A stretch of 39,856 nt of DNA from JAVBLD01 sp031553705 (GTDB taxonomy: Bacteria > Bacteroidota > Bacteroidia > Bacteroidales > Marinifilaceae). The DNA lies in contig JAVBLD010000060.1 in assembly GCA_031553705.1 (NCBI GenBank), positions 1 to 39,856 on the forward strand, in the 5' to 3' direction. Made by a program: the position numbers and the translations under genes. Below are positions 17,426 to 24,472 of this stretch, piece by piece; the stretch's first letter is position 1; every line of letters starts with the position of its first letter. Under the pieces are notes generated by a model. It searched no databases. It was not told where the DNA came from and saw only the letters and a program-made list of their open reading frames with translations.

Positions 17426-18937
17426 ATGGTTGCGTCGCGTAAAATTTTTACTTATTTGGATCGGATCATGATGTCTATTAATAAGATAGATAGTAGGCTT
17501 TTGATTTTCCTGATCCTGTCTTTGAACTTGCTTTCTTTTTCTTTGCGTAGCAATGAGGAAGCCTATTTCAGTTTAGCCAAACAATATATGGATCCTTCAT
17601 GGATATCCGGTTCATTTACTTTTACGGAGTGGGTAGGTACTCGCTTCCTATTTCAGAATATTGCCGGATATTTGTTGAAATACTTGAGCTTCGAACAGCT
17701 TGCTTTTGGGGGACGACTGATTAATTTTTTGTGTTATGCATTTCCGTTGGCTTTGATTTTCAAACAACTGAAGATTAATAACTTGGGTATACTTGTGATC
17801 TTGCAGATCTTTATTTTAAATATCGATACACAGCATTTTTTCGGAAAAGAATGGATATTCTCAGGTTTTGAAAGCAAAACGATAGCCTATATTTTTGTAT
17901 GGTACGGTTACTATTTTCTGTTAGTATCTAAATTCAGACATGCGGCATTTTTTACAGCATTGGGATCTTATTTTCATATTTTGGTCGGAGGATGGTTCTT
18001 TATATTAGTTATTATTTACACATTTATTGAAGAACGGAGTATAAAATCCCTGTTTATCATCGGAGGTATTTATGTATTGACAGTTGTTCCGTTTGTTGGA
18101 TATCTGGCGCTGCATATTACCGAATCCGGTTCCATCATACATGATGTAAATATCGATTGGGTATATTCCTTTTTCCGGAATACCCATCATACGGCTCCGA
18201 TGCATACAGTCGGTGCGGTCAAATATGTATTGCCAAGGGTTACTGTCGGTTTTGCCTTGTTATTATGCTGTGTATTTTATTTCCGAAATCAGGAGGATGA
18301 GAATATACGCAAGGTGAATAGAATTGCAATGATCTCATTGTGTATGGTATTTGTCGGTTTGATAATTACATATATAGATGTAAACGGACGAATCCTTAAA
18401 TATTATTTGTTCCGGATCGCTTCAATAGGAGCATTCAGTTATTATCTGTTATTTATTCTTTTTTTCAGGGAACAGGCAGAACGGTACGGACACCTCTCTA
18501 TTGTCAGAAAAGTTGTATTGATATTGATTATCCCTTTTTGTATGATCCGAATAGGGAAAAATGTATATAAAGCAGTATATCATAGTAGAAATGAAGCATT
18601 AGCCGAATTGGCCGATTATGTGAAGAAGCATACTTCGGCTGATGATGTGTTTTTATTCAGGGAAGAGGATGAGATTGCTTTTTCGAGGCTTACACGTAGA
18701 GAATCATTGGTGGTATTTAAATTTGACCCGGGAGGAGGGGAAAAGATCTATGAGTGGTATTCCAGAGAGAAGATGAGACGACAACTGCAGCAGGATATCA
18801 CTTTTTTGAATGCAATAACCCAGAGGTATAGGCTTGATTTTCTGATTACACGCAAGCCTGTAGAATATCAAAATCTAAGTCCTGTATTTCATAATAATCA
18901 ATTCTATTTATATAAAGTAAATTCGGCATCGAAGTAA
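17426..18937 (+). CDS. GT-C-like multi-spanning membrane protein with C-terminal soluble domain
   Basis: The 503-residue protein has about 9-11 hydrophobic segments between residues 22 and 375, then a hydrophilic domain of about 125 residues. After the first membrane segment comes RSNEEAYFSLAKQYMDPSW. This resembles the acidic first periplasmic loop of GT-C glycosyltransferases such as ArnT and PMT, where a D-E pair is catalytic; here it is Glu44-Glu45. A second conserved-looking run is EWIFSGFESKTIAY (about 147-160). The C-terminal part (HTSADDVFLFREEDEIAFSRLT) resembles periplasmic domains of such enzymes. Members transfer sugars from polyprenyl phosphates outside the membrane. The assignment is by layout and is not certain. 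ATGs at 17468 and 17471 are possible later starts. Confidence 0.65.
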   Translation: MVASRKIFTYLDRIMMSINKIDSRLLIFLILSLNLLSFSLRSNEEAYFSLAKQYMDPSWISGSFTFTEWVGTRFLFQNIAGYLLKYLSFEQLAFGGRLINFLCYAFPLALIFKQLKINNLGILVILQIFILNIDTQHFFGKEWIFSGFESKTIAYIFVWYGYYFLLVSKFRHAAFFTALGSYFHILVGGWFFILVIIYTFIEERSIKSLFIIGGIYVLTVVPFVGYLALHITESGSIIHDVNIDWVYSFFRNTHHTAPMHTVGAVKYVLPRVTVGFALLLCCVFYFRNQEDENIRKVNRIAMISLCMVFVGLIITYIDVNGRILKYYLFRIASIGAFSYYLLFILFFREQAERYGHLSIVRKVVLILIIPFCMIRIGKNVYKAVYHSRNEALAELADYVKKHTSADDVFLFREEDEIAFSRLTRRESLVVFKFDPGGGEKIYEWYSREKMRRQLQQDITFLNAITQRYRLDFLITRKPVEYQNLSPVFHNNQFYLYKVNSASK

Positions 18938-19003
18938 CTTGGTCGAAAATTGTGTTGTTGATTTTGATAATTGAATATATAATATTGGTTTAAAGGCAGA
19001 TAA

Positions 19004-19426
19004 ATGAAAACGATAGGAGAGTTAAATAATTGTGGTTTAATTGAGCTACCTCGTATTGAGGATGGACATGACGGGGTACTTTCCGTGGCGGAATGTACCA
19101 AACAGGTCCCTTTTGATATCAAGAGAGTTTACTATATCTATGATTTATGTGATCAGGGGGCGCTACGAGGACAACATGCTCATAAGAAGAATAGGCAGAT
19201 CATATTTTGTATAAATGGTAGCTTTACTCTGGTATTAGATGACGGTTTTTGCAGGCAGGATATAGTGCTCGACGCTCCGAATATGGGAATATATATGGAT
19301 ACGATGCTTTGGCATACCATGAAAGATTTTTCAGATCACTGTATTTTGTTAGTATTTGCTTCGGAGCTTTATGATGAGAGTGATTATATCAGGAGTTATG
19401 ACGAATTTAAAACATTTATAAAATGA
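19004..19426 (+). CDS. dTDP-6-deoxyhexos-4-ulose 3,4-ketoisomerase (FdtA/QdtA, WxcM-like)
   Basis: The 140-residue cupin isomerises dTDP-4-keto-6-deoxyglucose to a 3-keto sugar, the step before 3-amination. The family motif RGQHAHKK is at 55-62, with catalytic His58 and His60. Phe, Tyr and Arg positions around 38-55 (PFDIKRVYYIYD) match the substrate pocket region. Length fits FdtA and QdtA (about 140). FdtA gives the galacto and QdtA the gluco product, and the sequence read does not decide between them. Its stop overlaps the start of the aminotransferase gene by 4 bases, the classical partner arrangement. Confidence 0.9.
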   Translation: MKTIGELNNCGLIELPRIEDGHDGVLSVAECTKQVPFDIKRVYYIYDLCDQGALRGQHAHKKNRQIIFCINGSFTLVLDDGFCRQDIVLDAPNMGIYMDTMLWHTMKDFSDHCILLVFASELYDESDYIRSYDEFKTFIK

Positions 19427-20511
19427 TATTGTTTAATGAGTTTAAGCGTCATCATGACACGTTGCAGAAAGAAATAGATGTTGCAATAAAAAGGGTATTC
19501 GATAGCGGATGGTATATTTTGGGAAAAGAGGGAGAGGCATTTGAATCGGAGTTTGCCCAGTATATAGGTGCACCCTATTGTGTAGGAGTTGCTAACGGGA
19601 CAGAGGCAATTACACTGGCATTATGGGCATTAGGAGTAGAGACGGGAGATGAGGTGATTACAACCAATATGACTGCTTTCCCGACAATTGTCGGAATCAT
19701 ACAAGCCGGTGCAATTCCGGTTGTTGTAGATATCAATCCGGAAGACGGATTGATCGATTGTAATAAAATAGAAGAGAAGGTCAATACTAGAACAAAGGCG
19801 ATTGTGCCGGTACATTTGTACGGTCAAAGTTGTGATATGGACAGGATTTGTCTACTGGCCCAAAAACATGGACTAAAGGTGGTGGAAGATTGTGCCCAAT
19901 CGGTTGGCGCTACTTATAAAGGGAAGAAAATCGGAACTTATGGAAATTGCGCATCTTTCTCGTTTTATCCGACCAAGAATCTGGGCGCTTATGGTGATGG
20001 GGGAGCTATAGTTACCTTTGATCACATGATATATAATCGATTGGTTAGTTTACGTAATTACGGCCAAACCCGAAGATATTATCACGATGATAAAGGGATC
20101 AATAGCCGGTTAGATGAAATACAGGCAGCTATCCTGAGGGTGAAACTTCCTTACTTAGATAAATGGAATAACCGGCGACGGGAAATAGCAGCCTGTTATC
20201 GTGCCGGGTTAAAAGGTGTGGCGTGTTTGCGGGAGCATGATTACGGAAAAATGAATTACCACCTTTTTGTAATAAAAGTCACGAACAGAGATAAATGGAC
20301 AGAGCATTTAGATAGGCAAGGGATAAAAACCCTGATCCACTATCCTGTACCTGTTCATAAACAACAAGGCTTTGCCTGGCAGAAAGATGAGCTAATGTCT
20401 CATACTGTAGAATTTGCGGATTCCATATTGAGTCTTCCGATATATCCGGAGTTAAGGGATGAGGAGGTTCAAAGGGTTATCAAAGCTGCCAATGAAATGA
20501 CTGATAAATGA
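19423..20511 (+). CDS. DegT/DnrJ/EryC1 sugar aminotransferase (FdtB/QdtB-like)
   Basis: This PLP enzyme has 362 residues. Lys185 in SFYPTKNLGAYGDGG forms the internal aldimine. Asp156 in VEDCAQS contacts the pyridine nitrogen, and GTEAITLAL (59-67) binds the phosphate. Given its overlap with the ketoisomerase gene, it should aminate a dTDP-3-keto-6-deoxyhexose with glutamate to give dTDP-Fuc3N or dTDP-Qui3N. The usual next enzyme, an N-acetyltransferase (FdtC/QdtC), is not in the window, nor are rmlA and rmlB, which must be elsewhere. An unacetylated amino sugar is therefore possible. Confidence 0.9.
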   Translation: MILFNEFKRHHDTLQKEIDVAIKRVFDSGWYILGKEGEAFESEFAQYIGAPYCVGVANGTEAITLALWALGVETGDEVITTNMTAFPTIVGIIQAGAIPVVVDINPEDGLIDCNKIEEKVNTRTKAIVPVHLYGQSCDMDRICLLAQKHGLKVVEDCAQSVGATYKGKKIGTYGNCASFSFYPTKNLGAYGDGGAIVTFDHMIYNRLVSLRNYGQTRRYYHDDKGINSRLDEIQAAILRVKLPYLDKWNNRRREIAACYRAGLKGVACLREHDYGKMNYHLFVIKVTNRDKWTEHLDRQGIKTLIHYPVPVHKQQGFAWQKDELMSHTVEFADSILSLPIYPELRDEEVQRVIKAANEMTDK

Positions 20512-20606
20512 TGGACCTTTAATTCAAAAACGGATAAGTAAATATTTTTTTATTGGTTAATTTAAAATAGACGCTGATAACTGTAAAGGAGATTAATTGT
20601 AAACAA

Positions 20607-21527
20607 ATGAAAGTATCTGTTGCGATTCCGGTATACAATAGTGAAGGTACTATTGCCCGTGTTGTCAATCAATTGGTGGAAACACTTACAAAGTATTATG
20701 ATTTGGAAATCGTCTTGGTGAACGATGATTCGTCGGACCGTTCGGAAACGGTGTGTATCGGGATTTATCGGAGATTTCCGGAAATTGTAAAATTTTATTC
20801 GTTGGCAAAAAATGTAGGAGAGCATAATGCCGTGATGGCGGCTCTCAACCATATTACCGGGGAATATGTCGTTATTATGGATGATGATTTTCAGAATCCG
20901 GTCAGCGAAGTGGTAAAGTTATTTGAGTATATCTCCGAAAGTGATTATGATGTGGTCTATACCTATTATGCACAAAAACAACACTCTTTTTTTAGAAATT
21001 TAGGAAGTAAGTTCAACGATCGGGTAGCAAATGTAATGTTAGGAAAACCCAAAGATTTGTATTTGTCCAGTTTTAAAGTATTGAGTAAACTTCTGGTAAA
21101 TGAAGTGGTTAAATATAATTTGCCATTTCCATATCTGGATGGATTGATTTTGAGGTCGACTTCTAAAATAGGAAAGGTTCTGGTATCACATGAAAAAAGG
21201 ATGGAGGGAAAGTCCGGCTATACGATCAGGAAGTTAATACGGTTATGGTTGAACATGTTTGTCAATTTTTCCATTTTGCCTTTAAGAGTCTCGGTTATCA
21301 CCGGTTTTATTTTTGCTTTTCTGGGGTTTATCCTCGGAGTATACACCGTTGTGGATAAAATAATGAATCCGCTCACGCCTGTGGGATATACGACGATTGT
21401 TGTTGTTATCTCGTTTCTGGCGGGGGTTCAATTGATGGCGATCGGTATTCTTGGTGAGTATCTCGGCCGGATGTTTTTATCTCAAAATAGACAGCCTCAG
21501 TATTGCATAAGAAAGAGGTTTGAGTGA
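20607..21527 (+). CDS. GT2 polyprenyl-phosphate glycosyltransferase, ArnC/GtrB-like
   Basis: The 306-residue protein has a cytoplasmic GT-A domain starting KVSVAIPVYNSEGTIARVV, acidic donor and metal residues (VNDDSSD at about 39-45; MDDDFQNP at 91-98), and the membrane-proximal motif GKSGYTIRKLIRLW typical of ArnC and GtrB. Two C-terminal transmembrane segments follow (about 228-250 and 262-285), ending LGEYLGRMFLSQNRQPQY. Such enzymes move one sugar from a nucleotide to undecaprenyl phosphate, which is then flipped and used by a GT-C enzyme. It lies 95 bases after the aminotransferase gene. The dTDP-amino sugar made upstream is its likely donor, by inference. Confidence 0.88.
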   Translation: MKVSVAIPVYNSEGTIARVVNQLVETLTKYYDLEIVLVNDDSSDRSETVCIGIYRRFPEIVKFYSLAKNVGEHNAVMAALNHITGEYVVIMDDDFQNPVSEVVKLFEYISESDYDVVYTYYAQKQHSFFRNLGSKFNDRVANVMLGKPKDLYLSSFKVLSKLLVNEVVKYNLPFPYLDGLILRSTSKIGKVLVSHEKRMEGKSGYTIRKLIRLWLNMFVNFSILPLRVSVITGFIFAFLGFILGVYTVVDKIMNPLTPVGYTTIVVVISFLAGVQLMAIGILGEYLGRMFLSQNRQPQYCIRKRFE

Positions 21528-21685
21528 GGACTTCCTATACTGTACATAAGTGAAACGTACTACATGAAAACCATGATAGTGTAAAATAATTGCTTCATGA
21601 AAGCAGCGTTTTATTCTTTTCCGCGTTTACTTGATAATCTTTGATGTTTAAGCTGACGGATATAATTATTTTAAATTGAATATAC

Positions 21686-21693
21686 TATCTTTG
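21686..21693 (+). promoter_or_regulatory. -7 box upstream of folA
   Basis: TATCTTTG at 21686-21693 is a full match to TAnnTTTG, 45 bases before the folA ATG. folA thus seems to have its own promoter. No clear -33 box is seen. Confidence 0.5.
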
Positions 21694-21738
21694 CAGTAGT
21701 GAAAAATTACATGTATTGTTACATGAAGAAGTACATTT

Positions 21739-22230
21739 ATGGAATTATCGATAATTGTCGCGGCAGCAGAGAATGATGTGATTGGCAAAAGTAACCGGTT
21801 GATATGGCGTCTGTCCGCTGATCTGAAGCGTTTTAAAATGCTTACGGCAGGACATACTGTCCTGATGGGTAGAAAAACCTTTGAGTCGATCGGAAAAGCA
21901 TTGCCAGGCAGAAGAAATGTCGTGATTTCGAGAGATACTTCGTTTGTTGCATCCGGATGTGAGACGGTAGCAAGTATTGAAGAAGCAATGGCTTTGGTGA
22001 AAGGAGATGATGAGGTTTTTATTATCGGAGGAGGTACGATTTATAATCTATTCTGGAATAAAGCAGACAAGCTTTACCTGACAAGGGTACATGTCCGGGT
22101 TGAGGGGGATACGTTTATCCCTTCTATAGATGTCCGTCAATGGAGGGAAGTGAAAAAGGAGGAATTTAAAGCGGATGAAAAGAATGAGTATGGTTATTCT
22201 TTTATTGATTATATTTGTGCTAAAGATTGA
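21739..22230 (+). CDS. folA: Dihydrofolate reductase
   Basis: FolA reduces dihydrofolate to tetrahydrofolate with NADPH, recycling the product of ThyA. The 163-residue protein has LSIIVAAAENDVIGKSN at the start, the substrate-binding Asp in RLSADLKRFK (equivalent to E. coli Asp27), the NADPH segment HTVLMGRKTFESIG, RRNVVISR, and the IIGGGTIY loop. The run LIW replaces the commoner LPW before the active-site aspartate. As I recall, similar non-proline forms occur in Bacteroidetes. It is separated from thyA by glycan genes. Confidence 0.96.
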   Translation: MELSIIVAAAENDVIGKSNRLIWRLSADLKRFKMLTAGHTVLMGRKTFESIGKALPGRRNVVISRDTSFVASGCETVASIEEAMALVKGDDEVFIIGGGTIYNLFWNKADKLYLTRVHVRVEGDTFIPSIDVRQWREVKKEEFKADEKNEYGYSFIDYICAKD

Positions 22231-22286
22231 ATAAGTTGGTTAACTTTTTTCATTAATATAACGTTTATTTGATATGTAATGGTTTA

Positions 22287-22294
22287 TATATTTG
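22287..22294 (+). promoter_or_regulatory. -7 box upstream of the O-antigen-ligase-like gene
   Basis: TATATTTG matches TAnnTTTG 68 bases upstream of the ATG at 22362. A weak TTTA lies 19 bases before it at 22264-22267. Confidence 0.4.
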
Positions 22295-22361
22295 CCATTT
22301 CGATTATAGTTTTAGTGTTTTAAAGAATTCGAAGCCCACTAGATAAGGTGAGGTGAAATTT

Positions 22362-23654
22362 ATGAAATTACGGGAAAAACTTTTTTTAGCGGTAGCCTTT
22401 TTCCTCGGGACATGGGGAGCAGTTTACAATGTGCTTTTTGTTGTATGTATGATCACTATGCTGATCATTAATGTCTGGGGCCGGACTGCTGATTTCTGGA
22501 AAGATTTGAAAGAAGCCCGTTTTTATATCGGTTTACCTGTTATATTGATTATTTACCAGTTGTTACATACCATAGTTTATCCTTTGTTTGTAACTAACCT
22601 TTCCGGACCGGCATACGGTTCTTTTGAGATACTTACATTTTTCTTTATCCTTCCTGCACTATATGTCCTTTCTCTCAAACATTTTATGACTGTCAAGTTG
22701 TTGATGTACGCTTTGTTCGCATTCTGTTTGGGAACCTTTTCTTTTAACTTTATATCCATGATATGGCTAACGGATGGAATGATTTTTACTCATCCGGTAG
22801 ATGCCGTTACAAGTTTATATAATTCCCGCTTTGGAGGAAATAAGGCCGGAATATTCGGAGGGAATCTCAATCTGGAGCCACAGGCATTGTATATCTGTAT
22901 CGCAACTCTTCTCTCTTATTTTCTGATATATGTCGGGCGAGGATATGTTTTTCGGTCGATAAACCTGGTATTGTTCTTTTTTTCTCTGTTCTTTTTATCC
23001 CTTACTATTACCAAGGGTTCGATCATTGCTTTTGTATTTGCATTTATATTGCTAAATATCAGTATATTTAAAAAGAGGCTGTTGACGAATAGGTTGGTTT
23101 TATCCTCTGTCATACTTGCTATTTGCCTGGTGGGTTGCTTATTTCTGTCGGATGCCTACTCCGCGCGGATCGAAGAGGCGAAAAAGGAGGTGGAAGGTAT
23201 TATTAGCGGAGATGGGCATGGCGGTAGCCTTACTCCTCGGTTCTATCTTTGGAAAACAAGTGTTGAACATATTGATGAATATGCTGTCTGGGGATTGGGT
23301 GTGTATACAAGATTTACGGCAATGCAATGGTATAACGAAACCGACTGTGGTATTGATGGTATGACAAACAGCCACAACTCTTTTTTACAGTACTGGATAA
23401 TCGGCGGGATAGTCGGATTATGCTTTGTATTCGGGTTGTTGTTGATGCCGATATGGCGGCAATATAAAAATAAACGTTATTCTTTTTTGATACTTGCTAT
23501 TATTCTTTCCGTCTTTATAGCTAATAATGTATGTGTTTTGCTTATCTATAGCGATTCGGCTTCGTTTATAGCGTTTTTTCTGGCTATGTGTTATTTCTAT
23601 GGGGACGATTTCTATATGATGGAGACAGAATGCTCAGTGATAAAGCGAACTTAG
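22362..23654 (+). CDS. O-antigen ligase/polymerase family membrane protein (WaaL/Wzy-like)
   Basis: The 430-residue protein has about 10-12 transmembrane segments and one large periplasmic loop (about 250-330) before the last ones. That loop carries LTPRFYLWKTSVEHIDEYAVWG and then NSHNSFLQYW, matching the Wzy_C pattern in which Arg and His residues handle undecaprenyl diphosphate-linked chains. WaaL joins O-antigen to the lipid A core, Wzy polymerises repeats, and some members glycosylate proteins; sequence alone does not separate these. An in-frame GTG at 22353 precedes the ATG at 22362; the ATG is preferred, with a purine-rich AGGTGAGG at 22347-22354 that could act as a ribosome site. Confidence 0.82.
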   Translation: MKLREKLFLAVAFFLGTWGAVYNVLFVVCMITMLIINVWGRTADFWKDLKEARFYIGLPVILIIYQLLHTIVYPLFVTNLSGPAYGSFEILTFFFILPALYVLSLKHFMTVKLLMYALFAFCLGTFSFNFISMIWLTDGMIFTHPVDAVTSLYNSRFGGNKAGIFGGNLNLEPQALYICIATLLSYFLIYVGRGYVFRSINLVLFFFSLFFLSLTITKGSIIAFVFAFILLNISIFKKRLLTNRLVLSSVILAICLVGCLFLSDAYSARIEEAKKEVEGIISGDGHGGSLTPRFYLWKTSVEHIDEYAVWGLGVYTRFTAMQWYNETDCGIDGMTNSHNSFLQYWIIGGIVGLCFVFGLLLMPIWRQYKNKRYSFLILAIILSVFIANNVCVLLIYSDSASFIAFFLAMCYFYGDDFYMMETECSVIKRT

Positions 23655-23688
23655 GGAAAGGTCCTGTTTTCAGGAAATGTCCTGAGTT

Positions 23689-24414
23689 TTACTCTAAGCC
23701 CGGTTTATTTTTTGTCATTAACTTTTTCTCTACGATAACCAGATCTTCAGGCCAGGTCAATTTTATATTGGCAACATCCCCATGAACAAGGAATATTTTT
23801 TCTTCGGGGAAGTATTTTTTTATCACTCCGCAGTCGTCTGTTACCGTAAAATCAGGATCATTCAATGCGATATCGAATGCTTTTTTCAGAGTGGCATAGT
23901 CAAAGCCCTGGGGTGTTTGCATCTGAAATAGTTTGGCGCGGTCTGGGATATGTGTTATGTACATCTGGCCGGCTTCCGTTTCGACAATAGTGTCGGTGGC
24001 CGGGATGGCGACTCCTACGGCTTTATGATAGTTTAAGCTGTCGATTACGTCATCGATGATCCGGTCATTCACCAGCGGCCGTACGGCATCGTGTATTATC
24101 AGGTTACAGTCTGTTCCGCAGCAGACCTTTAATGCCGCCAGAGTAGAATGATAGCGTTCGGTACCACCCTTTATAATCCGGATTACCTTACTGAAAGCAC
24201 TATGATTTACGATTGTCCTGATCTCCTCAATGTAGTCGGCGTGTCCGACAATAATGATCTCATCAATGTAACGGTGAGATTGGAATACATTTATGGTATG
24301 CGACAGGATGGATTGTCCAGCAACAATCAGGAATTGCTTCGGTACCTCACCTCCCATTCTTTTTCCGCTACCTCCTGCCAGGATTACAGCGACATTCTTT
24401 TTTGTATGCCTCAT
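23689..24414 (-). CDS. IspD/TarI-family cytidylyltransferase
   Basis: The 241-residue protein activates a polyol or methylerythritol phosphate with CTP. It has the nucleotide-binding loop ILAGGSGKRMGGEVPKQF (11-28), IHDAVRP (107-113) and NIKLTWPEDL near the C-terminus. IspD makes CDP-methylerythritol for isoprenoids, whereas TarI and Bcs1-type relatives make CDP-ribitol for surface polymers. The two share these motifs and I cannot separate them by eye. Its place next to an O-antigen-ligase-like gene (convergent, 34 bases between stops) hints at a glycan role, but it may be the housekeeping IspD. Confidence 0.8.
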   Translation of the reverse strand: MRHTKKNVAVILAGGSGKRMGGEVPKQFLIVAGQSILSHTINVFQSHRYIDEIIIVGHADYIEEIRTIVNHSAFSKVIRIIKGGTERYHSTLAALKVCCGTDCNLIIHDAVRPLVNDRIIDDVIDSLNYHKAVGVAIPATDTIVETEAGQMYITHIPDRAKLFQMQTPQGFDYATLKKAFDIALNDPDFTVTDDCGVIKKYFPEEKIFLVHGDVANIKLTWPEDLVIVEKKLMTKNKPGLE

Positions 24415-24428
24415 TTATTAAGCATTAG

Positions 24429-24465
24429 AAATCAGGAATCAAAAAATAGAACTGATTCCTGATTT
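24429..24465. terminator. Strong hairpin between the GH92 and IspD-like genes
   Basis: A perfect 13-bp stem, 24429-24441 with 24453-24465, encloses an 11-base loop. On the plus strand it runs into a T-rich tail (TTTTTTATTTT), but both flanking genes lie on the minus strand, where the tail is weaker (TTTCTAATG). It may still limit read-through from GH92. Confidence 0.6.
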
Positions 24466-24472
24466 TTTATTT

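Noticed and set aside
21739..22230. Trimethoprim-resistant DHFR from a cassette, suggested by LIW in place of LPW
   Set aside because: Similar non-proline forms appear in ordinary Bacteroidetes FolA as I recall them, and there is no attC site or integron context.
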